Shown here: piece by piece, positions 1 through 7,373 of the stretch
Position numbering within the stretch: the first letter of the stretch is position 1
Layout: each line of letters opens with the position of its first letter
From: Sphingobium sp.
GTDB lineage: Bacteria > Pseudomonadota > Alphaproteobacteria > Sphingomonadales > Sphingomonadaceae
DNA length: 11,107 nt
Reading direction: 5' to 3'
Assembly (NCBI GenBank): GCA_030148625.1
Contig: JASBTC010000458.1
Span: forward strand, 1 to 11,107
Notes under the pieces: model-generated
Databases searched by the model: none
Told to the model about the DNA's origin: nothing
What the model saw: only the letters and a program-made list of their open reading frames with translations
Translations under genes and position numbers: made by a program

Positions 1-883
1 GGGATGAGAGCCGGGCCATGACCCAGGCGGCTCCCAGCATCGCCAGCGATCCGCCGACCGCGCTCATGATCCCCAGCGATATGCCCGCCTCTCCGGCGGA
101 AAGGCCGTGGAAACGCATCAGAAAGGCCGATGTCCACCACAGCAGCCCGGCGCCCGAGAAAGTGACGATGGTGGCGCCGAGCAGGACATGGAAGACGGCG
201 GCATGCGCGCGTATGTAGCGCAGCGTATCGATGATGCCCGGCGCGGCAACGGCTCTCGCCGGCCGCACCTCGTCCGTCGCGCCGCGCGTCGGTTCCCGCA
301 GCGACAGGCGCACCAGCAGCGCGAGCGGCAGTCCGATCGCCCCGAAGACGATCAGGCTCTGCCGCCACCCATAGAGGTCGGTGAGCCAGCCCGCACCCGC
401 CATGCCGAGCGCAGCCCCCATGGTGGAACCGATCGAGAAGATCGACATGGCCGGGCCACGGCTGGCGGCCGGAAACTCGTCGGCAAGCAGCGATTGAGAG
501 GGCGGCGTCCCGCCGGCCTCCCCCACCCCGACGCCGATACGGGCGAGCAGAAGCTGCCAATAAGTCTGGCTGAACCCGCACAGCAGAGTGAAGCTGGACC
601 AGATCAGAAGCGCCCAGGCGATCATGGTCCGGCGGTTCGTCCGGTCGGCCAGCAGGCCGAGCGGAATGCCCGCGGCAACGTAGAAGATCGCCAGCGCAAC
701 GCCGGTCAGGAACGCCACGCCGCCGTCGGACAATTGGAACTCGGCCTTGATCGGTTCGATCAGCGAACCCAGCACGAAGCGATCGGCGATGTTGAGCGCA
801 TAGACGGTCGTCAGCACCAGCAGCACATAATTGCTGCGGCTCAACCAGCGCCCTTTCGGTACGTCTGCAATCACGGTGCTCAC
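1..883 (-). CDS. MFS transporter, N-terminal part (runs off left edge)
   Basis: This inner-membrane major facilitator superfamily transporter is cut by the window edge; about 294 residues are present and the C-terminal part is missing. Translation from GTG 883-881 begins VSTVIADVPKGRWLSRSNYV and continues with hydrophobic segments typical of MFS helices. TM1 carries N31, D34 and R35. The loop 2-3 signature (MFS motif A) is GLLADRTNRR at residues 76-85. GVGVGEAGGTPPS at about 117-129 resembles the helix 4-5 region of spinster-type or sugar-acid-type MFS proteins. The frame has an in-frame TGA shortly upstream, so the start is GTG 883 or an internal codon such as GTG 874. GTG 883 has no good ribosome-binding site of its own (see the leader ORF at 880-900). 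The gene lies 57 bases downstream of the phosphotriesterase-like gene on the same strand, so co-transcription is likely. Substrate unknown; uptake of a hydrolysis product is an inference. Confidence 0.88.
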   Translation of the reverse strand, partial: MSTVIADVPKGRWLSRSNYVLLVLTTVYALNIADRFVLGSLIEPIKAEFQLSDGGVAFLTGVALAIFYVAAGIPLGLLADRTNRRTMIAWALLIWSSFTLLCGFSQTYWQLLLARIGVGVGEAGGTPPSQSLLADEFPAASRGPAMSIFSIGSTMGAALGMAGAGWLTDLYGWRQSLIVFGAIGLPLALLVRLSLREPTRGATDEVRPARAVAAPGIIDTLRYIRAHAAVFHVLLGATIVTFSGAGLLWWTSAFLMRFHGLSAGEAGISLGIMSAVGGSLAMLGAAWVMARLSS

Positions 884-900
884 CTGTTGAAGCGCGGCAT
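880..900 (-). CDS. Possible six-codon leader ORF overlapping the MFS start
   Basis: On the minus strand, ATG 900-898 opens a frame of six codons (MPRFNR) that stops at TGA 882-880. The stop overlaps the GTG start of the transporter gene in a GTGA arrangement. The strong Shine-Dalgarno-like GGGAGGGG (906-913) sits at good spacing for ATG 900 but 22 bases from GTG 883. This is what translational coupling through a short leader would look like: ribosomes terminate at TGA and restart on the overlapping GTG. The alternative is that the micro-ORF is accidental and the transporter starts at GTG 883 with an over-long spacing. The peptide itself is unlikely to have a function. Confidence 0.35.
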   Translation of the reverse strand: MPRFNR

Positions 901-905
901 TAGGG

Positions 906-913
906 CCCCTCCC
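906..913 (-). promoter_or_regulatory. Strong ribosome-binding site between hydrolase and MFS genes
   Basis: GGGAGGGG on the minus strand leaves five bases to ATG 900, the leader ORF start. It is the only convincing ribosome-binding site between the stop of the hydrolase gene (941) and the transporter start (883). It therefore decides whether translation enters at the leader or reaches the GTG directly. Confidence 0.5.
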
Positions 914-940
914 AAAGAGTCATTCATAAAACATGGACAC

Positions 941-2140
941 TCACTCGCGGATGCGCGTGCGATAAGGACGCGGCTTGACGAAGCTCAGCACATGCACCGG
1001 ATTGCCGATCACGATCTGGTCGATGTCCGCCTGGGAAACGCCATTGGCGCGCAGGAACGGCACCAGATGGCGAAGGACGAATTCATATCCGAAGCCGCCA
1101 TGCCTGTGCAGTTGCGCCTTTGTGCAGACGTCCTGAGAAACGAGTATGCGGCTCGCATGACCGCGCTTGATCAGTTCGAGGATGGTCAGCATGTTCGGAC
1201 GCGTGTCGAGCATCGGATATTGGGTGAAGAACGGCGCACCGAGCGTGTCGAACTGGACGTAGACGCCGCGCCGGATCAGGGTCTCGACGAAGTCGGCATC
1301 GACCCCGGTGATATGGCCCGCGACGACCCGGCCCATGTCGGCGCCCTCGCGCTCGAGGATATCGAGTGCCGTGTGCCAAAGCTCGCTGTGACCGATAGAG
1401 TTGTGGATGGTAACGGCCGCGCCGGTCAGCTGGCTGGCGCGCGCCGCGGCGCGCAGCACGCGCACTTCGTTTGATTCCGCCGGCGTCAGGCGCAGATCCT
1501 CGGCGCCGATCTCACCGATAATGCCCGCGCGGATCCCGGTTCCGTCTGCCCCCTTCACGATGTCGGACACCATCATGCGGGTGATATCGTCGATCGAGCG
1601 GCTGCCAATGTCGGCCGGATGCCAGCCCGCCCGATAGAAACCGGTGCCCATCACCAGCTTCACGCCGGTCGTTCGCGCCAGATCGCGCAGCGCTACGGGC
1701 CGGCGGCCCAGGCCGGAAACGGTGACGTCGACGATCGCCCCGCCGCCCGATGCCCTGAAGTCCTCGATCTCCGCCTTCGCATCCGCCGGATCATCGAGCA
1801 CGAGCATGTCGCAGTTCGTCCCGAAAGGATCGTACAGCAATTCGCCCCGGCGACGGGTCTCGAAGGGTTCGGCCCAGCGCTTCAAAGTCTCATCGGTGGC
1901 CGGCCGCCCCATCGCGGCTCCGGGCGCGAAAGCGCGGGCAAGATCGACGAACAGATGCTCGTGCATCAGCGTCGCCCCAAGCATGTCGGGCGCGACGGGG
2001 CCCATGACCGTCATCACCGCGCCGCTCATGTCGGGAATGACGATCCCCTGAAATTCGACCGCCTTATCGCCCGAAGCGGAAACAACGGGCGCGATCATGA
2101 TCGAGACCATCGAAAGGAGGAGCCGACCTGGATTCTTCAT
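941..2140 (-). CDS. Exported phosphotriesterase-family metallohydrolase (lactonase-like)
   Basis: Binuclear metal hydrolase of the phosphotriesterase (PTE/PHP, amidohydrolase superfamily) family. Relatives hydrolyse organophosphates, lactones or unknown esters. Counted from an upstream ATG at 2161, the metal ligands are visible: H67-E68-H69-L, E217 in GEIG, H253 in TIHNS, H283 in AGHITG and D344 in SQDVC. The C-terminal stretch GYEFVLRHLVPFLRANGVS followed by DQIVIGNPVHVL is the usual family ending. The bridging position is Glu, where classic phosphotriesterases have a carboxylated Lys. I prefer ATG 2140, giving 399 residues, because it yields a clean signal peptide (MKNPGRLLLSMVSIMIAPVVSA, cleavage near VSA-SG) and follows GGGGAGGGG; ATG 2152 and 2161 are alternatives. 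Export to the periplasm is inferred. The gene leads an apparent operon with the MFS gene and is divergent from a TonB-dependent receptor across a shared operator. The substrate is not determined; a lactone or ester is more likely than a phosphotriester. Confidence 0.9.
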   Translation of the reverse strand: MKNPGRLLLSMVSIMIAPVVSASGDKAVEFQGIVIPDMSGAVMTVMGPVAPDMLGATLMHEHLFVDLARAFAPGAAMGRPATDETLKRWAEPFETRRRGELLYDPFGTNCDMLVLDDPADAKAEIEDFRASGGGAIVDVTVSGLGRRPVALRDLARTTGVKLVMGTGFYRAGWHPADIGSRSIDDITRMMVSDIVKGADGTGIRAGIIGEIGAEDLRLTPAESNEVRVLRAAARASQLTGAAVTIHNSIGHSELWHTALDILEREGADMGRVVAGHITGVDADFVETLIRRGVYVQFDTLGAPFFTQYPMLDTRPNMLTILELIKRGHASRILVSQDVCTKAQLHRHGGFGYEFVLRHLVPFLRANGVSQADIDQIVIGNPVHVLSFVKPRPYRTRIRE

Positions 2141-2167
2141 GCCCCTCCCCATCCTCAACATACAGTT

Positions 2168-2197
2168 TTGTATTGCCGATTAACCGGTCGTTATAAT
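2168..2197 (+). promoter_or_regulatory. Putative promoter of the first TonB-dependent receptor gene
   Basis: TATAAT at 2192-2197 is a consensus -10 box. TTGTAT at 2168-2173 is a partial -35, 18 bases upstream. Transcription would start near 2204, inside the palindrome at 2194-2217, as expected for a repressed promoter. On the opposite strand the same AT-rich patch reads TATTAT (2199-2194) and could serve the hydrolase gene, but I see no good -35 for that direction. Confidence 0.45.
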
Positions 2198-2217
2198 ATG
2201 AGATACTTCTCACATTT
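2194..2217. promoter_or_regulatory. Palindromic operator, copy 1 (TGAGA-N4-TCTCA)
   Basis: Inverted repeat with arms TAATATGAGA and TCTCACATTT around the spacer TACT; 8 of 10 arm positions pair. The core TGAGA-N4-TCTCA is identical to copies at 7898-7921 and 8755-8778, and the first 11 bases (TAATATGAGAT) are identical to the copy at 7898. It sits between the divergent hydrolase and receptor genes and overlaps the receptor -10 box. The probable ligand is the TetR-family protein encoded at 7958-8686. Confidence 0.7.
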
Positions 2218-2268
2218 ACCTTGGGAGCACAAGAGCGCAGCGAATGCGCCGAACTGGTGAGAGATCAA

Positions 2269-4590
2269 ATGACTGATAAATTTATCATATTCCTGAATAT
2301 ATCGACTTGCCTTGCGGCAATGACCGCGGTGCCGGCCGTTCACGCCCAAACCGGAGAGTCCGAATCGAGCATGGCGGACATCGTCGTGACCGCCACTCGC
2401 CAAGCAGAACCGTTAAGTCGTGTTCCGATCAGCATCGCGGCCTTCGACCAGCAAAGCATGGACGCGCAGGGCGTCCGATCGATCAACGATCTGGCGCGCC
2501 TGACGCCCGGGCTGCGCATATCGGCGGCCGGGACATCGCCCAACGACGTCACCGGCGTTCGCAGCACGATCGCCATTCGCGGCATCACCTCGTCGGCGGG
2601 CGCCGCGACGACTGGCATCTACATCAACGAGACGCCGATCCAGGTCCGTGCCACCGGCAACACCGCGACGACCGCCTATCCGCTGATCTTCGATCTCGAT
2701 CGGGTCGAGGTTTTGCGCGGACCGCAAGGGACCTTGTTCGGCGCGGGCGCCCAGGGCGGCGTGGTGCGCTTCATCACCCCCGCGCCGGGCCTGAACCGGT
2801 ATAGCGGTTATGCCCGCACCGAAATCGCCGCGACCGAAGGCGGTGACATGAGTTATGAGGCCGGGGCCGCCGTGGGTGGCCCGATTGTCGACGGCAAGCT
2901 CGGCTTTCGCGCCAGCGGCTGGTATCGCCGCGACGGCGGGTGGATCGATCGCGTCGATTTCCGGACCCGCGCGCCGGTGAACCGGAACGCGAACGGCTCG
3001 GACAGCTATACGTTGCGCGGGGCGCTGGCATGGGAACCCGTCGCGGACCTGCGGATCACGGCGTCGGTCTTTCATCAGAAGCAGGTGATCGACAATCCGC
3101 CGCTGATGTTCGCGGACCTGACCGATGTCGGCGCCGGTACCTTCCTGAGCGGGCGCGTGCTCGATCAGCCCAGGCGCGATCGATTCACCCTGCCGACGCT
3201 CGACATCGAATATTCGCTGGGGTCGGTCCGGCTGATCTCGAACACATCCTATTTCCGCCGGCAGATGCGCTACGATGCCGACTATACCAATTTCATCGGC
3301 GCACTGCTCCTGGACGATCCGCGCCCGTCCATTGCCGGCCAATATGACCTGGCCCGGTTTCGCGACGACCAGCGCAATTTCTCGCAGGAATTGCGCCTCC
3401 AGTCCGACGGGAATGCCCCGCTCGACTGGGTGTTCGGCGTCTATTTCGGCCAGTCGAAGCAGCGCGCGCGACAGACCAACATCTCGCCCTTTCTCGATCG
3501 GGCGCTGATCCAGCGTTATGGCGTGGGCGTCGCCGCCGTCCTGGGGCGTCCGCTCGATCCCGGCGACATTCCCTTCTTTTCCGACCTTCACTCGGTCGAC
3601 AAGCAGATCGCGGGTTTCGGCCAAGTCGATTATGAGATCGCCGACGGGCTGACACTGACCGCCGGTCTCCGCATCGCCGACGTCAAGCTGCGCTACGACC
3701 AGTCGATCGGCGGCCCCTTTTCCGGCGGCCCGTCCAGCTTCGGCGAGCGCCAGCACGAACAGCCGATCACGCCGAAATTCGGCCTGTCCTATCAGGCGGA
3801 CCCGGACAATCTGCTCTACGCATCGGTCAGCAAGGGTTTTCGCATCGGCGGCATCAATCCCGCCCTGCTCGCGGCGTGCAACGCGCAGGCGCAGCAGATC
3901 GGGATAACCGGCAATGCCAGCACCTATGATGCGGATTCGGTCTGGTCCTACGAGGTCGGATCGAAGAACCGCGTCCTTGGCGGCCGGTTGCGCATCGATG
4001 CCAGCCTTTTCCGGATCGACTGGCGGAACATCCAGCGCCGCATCCAGCTCGCCACCTGCGGCTCCACCATCATCGCCAATCTGGGCTCGGCGAGCAGCAC
4101 CGGGTTCGAATTGTCGTTGCAGGCAGCGGTCTCGGATCGGCTGAGCGTCGGCGTCAATGCCGGCTATACCGACGCCAGGCTGGAGGCCACGCTGCTCAGC
4201 GGCGGCGCCCGCCCGTTCGGCGTGAAGGGCGACAAACTCGACATTCCGCCATGGAGCGTCGCGCTGTCGGGCGAATATCGCTTCGACGTCAGGGAGGATC
4301 GCGACGCCTATCTTCGCGCCGACTATCAGTTCGTCAGCGAGGCGCCCAATCCGAACCTGGCCGTCGTCGGCGTCGATCCGACCATCCTGCGGGGATCGCA
4401 GGCCATCAACCAGCTCTCGCTGCGCGCCGGTCTGCAATATCGCGGCGTCGATCTGTCGCTGTTCGTCGACAATGTCCTGAAGTCGCAGCCCATTCTCGGC
4501 CGCTCGCGCGACACGCTGGCGTCGTCGCTTTATTATGTCACGACGCTACGGCCGCGCACCGCCGGCCTGACCGCGACCTATCGCTATTGA
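2269..4590 (+). CDS. TonB-dependent outer-membrane receptor (first of two)
   Basis: Ligand-gated outer-membrane beta-barrel energised by TonB-ExbB-ExbD. From ATG 2269 the protein is 773 residues. It has a signal peptide (MTDKFIIFLN to AVHA, about 1-26), a TonB-box-like segment ADIVVTATR at 36-44, a plug domain with SINDLARLTPGLRI (71-84) and FDLDRVEVLRGPQGTLFG (141-158), and then a barrel of about 600 residues. It ends in TAGLTATYRY with a terminal aromatic residue, the usual signal for barrel assembly. An upstream TTG (2221) would extend the frame but would put extra residues before the signal peptide, so I reject it; GAGAG lies just upstream of ATG 2269. KGFRIGG and the pattern YDADSVWSYEVGSK are shared with the second receptor, as is a Cys pair (537 and 597). 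Neighbouring hydrolase and CoA genes suggest an organic nutrient rather than only a siderophore as ligand; this is inference. Confidence 0.93.
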   Translation: MTDKFIIFLNISTCLAAMTAVPAVHAQTGESESSMADIVVTATRQAEPLSRVPISIAAFDQQSMDAQGVRSINDLARLTPGLRISAAGTSPNDVTGVRSTIAIRGITSSAGAATTGIYINETPIQVRATGNTATTAYPLIFDLDRVEVLRGPQGTLFGAGAQGGVVRFITPAPGLNRYSGYARTEIAATEGGDMSYEAGAAVGGPIVDGKLGFRASGWYRRDGGWIDRVDFRTRAPVNRNANGSDSYTLRGALAWEPVADLRITASVFHQKQVIDNPPLMFADLTDVGAGTFLSGRVLDQPRRDRFTLPTLDIEYSLGSVRLISNTSYFRRQMRYDADYTNFIGALLLDDPRPSIAGQYDLARFRDDQRNFSQELRLQSDGNAPLDWVFGVYFGQSKQRARQTNISPFLDRALIQRYGVGVAAVLGRPLDPGDIPFFSDLHSVDKQIAGFGQVDYEIADGLTLTAGLRIADVKLRYDQSIGGPFSGGPSSFGERQHEQPITPKFGLSYQADPDNLLYASVSKGFRIGGINPALLAACNAQAQQIGITGNASTYDADSVWSYEVGSKNRVLGGRLRIDASLFRIDWRNIQRRIQLATCGSTIIANLGSASSTGFELSLQAAVSDRLSVGVNAGYTDARLEATLLSGGARPFGVKGDKLDIPPWSVALSGEYRFDVREDRDAYLRADYQFVSEAPNPNLAVVGVDPTILRGSQAINQLSLRAGLQYRGVDLSLFVDNVLKSQPILGRSRDTLASSLYYVTTLRPRTAGLTATYRY

Positions 4591-4597
4591 ACGATCG

Positions 4598-4630
4598 GGG
4601 GTGCGCTCCGTGATCGGGCGCACCCCTTTT
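4598..4630 (+). terminator. Rho-independent terminator after the first receptor gene
   Basis: A perfect 9-bp stem GGGGTGCGC (4598-4606) / GCGCACCCC (4618-4626) with an 11-base loop is followed by TTTT (4627-4630), starting 7 bases after the receptor stop codon. On the minus strand the hairpin also lies just past the metallopeptidase stop (4644), but no T-run follows it in that direction. It may still help separate the two convergent units. Confidence 0.8.
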
Positions 4631-4643
4631 CCATGTTCGCCGC

Positions 4644-5726
4644 TCAGCGATCCTGCGAGAGGCCCGCCACCGCCGCATCCAGCGCCGCGCGGCCGGCGGC
4701 AAGCATCGCCCTGCGCCACGCAATATCGCGCGGAGCAAGACACGCGTGCATTTCATCGAGGATCGCCGCCGCTGCCGGACCGGTGAAATCGCCGTGCTTC
4801 TCAAGCCATTTGCGATTGCGCAGTGCCCCGAAGGCGCGCTCCACCGGCTCGGTGCCGACCTCGAGCGCGGCGACCGTCAGTTCCGCATCGAGGCCGAAAT
4901 CCCAGATCGATCCGACAAAGGTTCCGACCGGCGCGAAGGGAAAGTCCGCGCTCGGAACCAGGACCAGATTGTCCCACCAGGACGCGGCGCGATCCGCGGC
5001 GGATCTGGGCGCATTGATGCACAGCATCAGCGCACCTCCGCGATCGCCGAGCCCCGTATGCACATCGATGACCGCGAGCCGCCGGGCACCCTGCGTATAG
5101 TCGCGAAGAACCCTGCGCAGCGTGAGATTGGACCAGGCCGGAACATGCCCGCCATAAAGATAGCCGCCGGGCTGGTGATGCTGACCATCAGCGATCGCCC
5201 GCACGAAATTCTCGAAGCCCTGCGCTTCGATATAGGCATTCATCGCGGCATCGGCAGCCACGCGAACCTCCCCCTCCAGCGCCGGACAGCAGACGAAGCT
5301 CTCGACTTCGTCATAGCGCCGATTGTGCCCGGGCGGGCGGTTGAAATCGAGGAAGTTGCGATTGAGGTCGACGCCTTCCTCATTGTCGCTGCTGGTCCAC
5401 GCCATGCCATAGGGATTGACGAAGTGGATCAGGAGCAGGCCGGGCCCATCGGCCGGCCAACCGCGCGCGAGGGTGTCGATCTGCACCGCCGAACCGGCAT
5501 AGCCTTCCACGCCGTGAACCCCCGACGAGATGGCCACGATGTCGGCGGCATTTCTGACGCCGAGATATGCGACATCCATCATCAACGCCTCCCCCAGGGG
5601 GCCGTGAGCAGGGCATTGAAGATGCGCGACGTCCGCTCCCGCGGTATGTGCCGCGGCAAGGAAGCGCGCCCGCGCCTCGGTGTAACTTGTCGAGAATGCG
5701 TGCGAAACCGCTTCATCCAAATCCAT
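4644..5726 (-). CDS. DUF2817 / M14-like zinc metallopeptidase or amidase
   Basis: Matches the DUF2817 group of M14-type (carboxypeptidase A/aspartoacylase clan) zinc enzymes. In numbering from the alternative GTG start at 5738, SSGVHGVEGYAG holds the zinc ligands H75 and E78. NPYGMAW (108-114) and DLNRNF (124-129) are the conserved substrate-binding region, DVHTGLG gives the third zinc ligand H227, and ALEVGTEP provides the likely catalytic E293. There is no signal peptide, so it is probably cytoplasmic. ATG 5726 is preferred (360 residues) because GAGAG precedes it by five bases; GTG 5738 adds MRDI. It is the last gene of the operon with the acyl-CoA synthetase, separated by 61 bases. DUF2817 proteins are little characterised. 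From the fold, cleavage of an amide or peptide bond to a terminal carboxylate is plausible, and in this operon that might release the acid used by the synthetase (inference). Confidence 0.88.
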   Translation of the reverse strand: MDLDEAVSHAFSTSYTEARARFLAAAHTAGADVAHLQCPAHGPLGEALMMDVAYLGVRNAADIVAISSGVHGVEGYAGSAVQIDTLARGWPADGPGLLLIHFVNPYGMAWTSSDNEEGVDLNRNFLDFNRPPGHNRRYDEVESFVCCPALEGEVRVAADAAMNAYIEAQGFENFVRAIADGQHHQPGGYLYGGHVPAWSNLTLRRVLRDYTQGARRLAVIDVHTGLGDRGGALMLCINAPRSAADRAASWWDNLVLVPSADFPFAPVGTFVGSIWDFGLDAELTVAALEVGTEPVERAFGALRNRKWLEKHGDFTGPAAAAILDEMHACLAPRDIAWRRAMLAAGRAALDAAVAGLSQDR

Positions 5727-5787
5727 GATGTCTCTCACTTTCCAGCGGCGTGTTCACGAAAGGGCGGCGCCCTGCCTCGATCCGCCT

Positions 5788-7368
5788 TCATGCGGTGAGC
5801 GCACGCGCGCGCCGCGCCAGTTCCTGCTTGTCGATCTTGCCGATGGGAAGTGTCGGCAGATCGGGCTCGATCACGAAAAGCTTGGGGATCTTGTAGTTGG
5901 CGAGATGCGCGCGGCAATGCGCGTCGAGTTCCTCGGCACTCACATCGGCGGACGGGTGGACATAAGCGACCCCGACTTCCTGCCAGACCGGATCGGGCCG
6001 CGCGACGACGGCGGCCAGCGCCACGGCGGGATGCCGCTCGAGCACGGTCTCCACTTCCCTGGGATAGACATTGTAGCCGCCCGATTTGTACATTTCCTTC
6101 AGCCGGCCGACGAGACGATAGCTGCCATCCGGGCGGCGCACCGCCAGGTCGCCGGTGCGGAAAAAGCCGTCCGGCGTGAAGCACGCCGCCGTCGCATCCG
6201 GCCGGCGCCAATAGCCGATCAGATTGAGACCGGAGCGCGTCTGCACTTCGCCTTCCGCGCCAACGGCGACTTCGACGCCATCGGCATCGGCCAGCCGGAT
6301 CTCGACGCCCGGAAAGGCATGGCCGACCGAAGCCGAGAGGATATCGATATCGTCGGTCGGCTCGACGACCGTGATCGCACTGGTCGCTTCGGTCATGCCG
6401 TAATTGGTCGCCAGCCTCGGGCAGATCCGTAAGAGGCGCCCGATCATCTCGGCGGGCATCTCCGCCCCTTCCCAAACGATCAGCTGGACCGCCGAGAGGT
6501 CGTGATCGCTGAAATCCGGCAGTTCGAGCTGCATCTGGAAGGTGCCGGGAACGGAAATCCAGAATGTGACCGCCTCACGCGCCATCAGCGCCAGGCAGCC
6601 GGCCGCATCGAACTGCTCCATGAAGACGACGGTGCCGCCCGCTGCGATGCATGGCAGGACCGTGTCCACGACACCGCCGATATGATTGATCGGAAAATAG
6701 CTGAGGACCCGATGCGGATCGAGCGGCCAGAGCCGGTTCTGCGTTACGCAGAATGCGTTGATGCCCGCATGATGCAGGACAGCCCCTTTGGGCGCCCCGG
6801 TCGAGCCCGACGTGTAGACGATCAGGCACGGCATGCGTCCGCCAACGCCCAGCCGGGCCTCCCGAAGCCGCGCGTCGGAGACGCTTGCGCCGGCGCGCAG
6901 GAACGCCGCCATCGTGTCGGCACCGGGCACCGCGGGGTCGCCGTCGAAAATGACGAGCGTCTCGATTGCCGGAAGATCGGCGCACAGGCCGACCAGTTCC
7001 CGCTCATAGCTGCGCCCGCCCACCTTGCTGCGGGCAAGAAGCAGCTTCGGCTCGGCATCCTCCAGGACATGCAACAGTTCGGCGCGTTGATATCGGGGAT
7101 TCAGCCCGACCCAGATCCCGCCGATCGACGCGGTCGCCAGCAGCGCGATCAGAAAATCCGGGTGCGGCGTCTGCAGCGTCGCGACACGATCGCCCCTGAC
7201 CACCCCGGCCGCGACCATGGCGCGCGCCAACGCATCCACCGCCGATGCCAGGGCCGAATAGGTCCAACGCCGACCTTCCAGCACGAGCGCGACGGCGTCC
7301 GGCCGGGATCGCGCATGCAGGAACAGGAAATCGCTGATGCCGTCTGCGAATCCGTCATCGTCCCGCAT
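5788..7368 (-). CDS. AMP-forming acyl-CoA synthetase (class I adenylate-forming)
   Basis: Activates a carboxylic acid to its CoA thioester through an acyl-adenylate. From ATG 7368 it has 526 residues, normal for the family. Motifs in order: phosphate-binding YTSGSTGAPKG (185-195), NYGMTEA (322-328), YW plus FFRTGDL (402-408) with the ribose-binding Asp, hinge-to-C-domain GRLKEMYKSGGYNVYPREVE (421-440), and the catalytic C-terminal Lys in PIGKIDK (K511). ATG 7377 overlaps the stop of the upstream MaoC-like gene as ATGA, but AGGAGG (7379-7384) lies only one base from it and ten bases from ATG 7368, so 7368 is favoured. The longer frame back to 7419 would run into the upstream gene. The protein resembles medium/long-chain fatty acid or alicyclic/aryl acid ligases; substrate specificity cannot be read from the sequence. 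Translational coupling with the hydratase gene suggests consecutive steps on the same acid. Confidence 0.93.
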   Translation of the reverse strand: MRDDDGFADGISDFLFLHARSRPDAVALVLEGRRWTYSALASAVDALARAMVAAGVVRGDRVATLQTPHPDFLIALLATASIGGIWVGLNPRYQRAELLHVLEDAEPKLLLARSKVGGRSYERELVGLCADLPAIETLVIFDGDPAVPGADTMAAFLRAGASVSDARLREARLGVGGRMPCLIVYTSGSTGAPKGAVLHHAGINAFCVTQNRLWPLDPHRVLSYFPINHIGGVVDTVLPCIAAGGTVVFMEQFDAAGCLALMAREAVTFWISVPGTFQMQLELPDFSDHDLSAVQLIVWEGAEMPAEMIGRLLRICPRLATNYGMTEATSAITVVEPTDDIDILSASVGHAFPGVEIRLADADGVEVAVGAEGEVQTRSGLNLIGYWRRPDATAACFTPDGFFRTGDLAVRRPDGSYRLVGRLKEMYKSGGYNVYPREVETVLERHPAVALAAVVARPDPVWQEVGVAYVHPSADVSAEELDAHCRAHLANYKIPKLFVIEPDLPTLPIGKIDKQELARRARALTA

Positions 7369-7373
7369 GGCTT

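Noticed and set aside
107..1474. A 455-codon plus-strand open frame opposite the MFS and hydrolase genes.
   Set aside because: Its translation is rich in Arg, Gln, Asp and His with no domain or hydrophobic pattern. Both minus-strand genes beneath it are well supported, and such antisense frames are common in high-GC coding DNA.
2221..2268. TTG-initiated extension of the first TonB receptor.
   Set aside because: It would place 16 polar residues ahead of a normal signal peptide, and ATG 2269 has a reasonable ribosome-binding site.
2413..4437. A 674-codon minus-strand open frame opposite the first TonB receptor.
   Set aside because: It lies wholly within a clear receptor gene, has low-complexity, charged composition and shows no ribosome-binding site or motif. 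It is a codon-bias shadow.
4746..5798. A 350-codon plus-strand frame opposite the DUF2817 gene.
   Set aside because: The sense strand carries all zinc-enzyme motifs, and the antisense product shows no recognisable domain.
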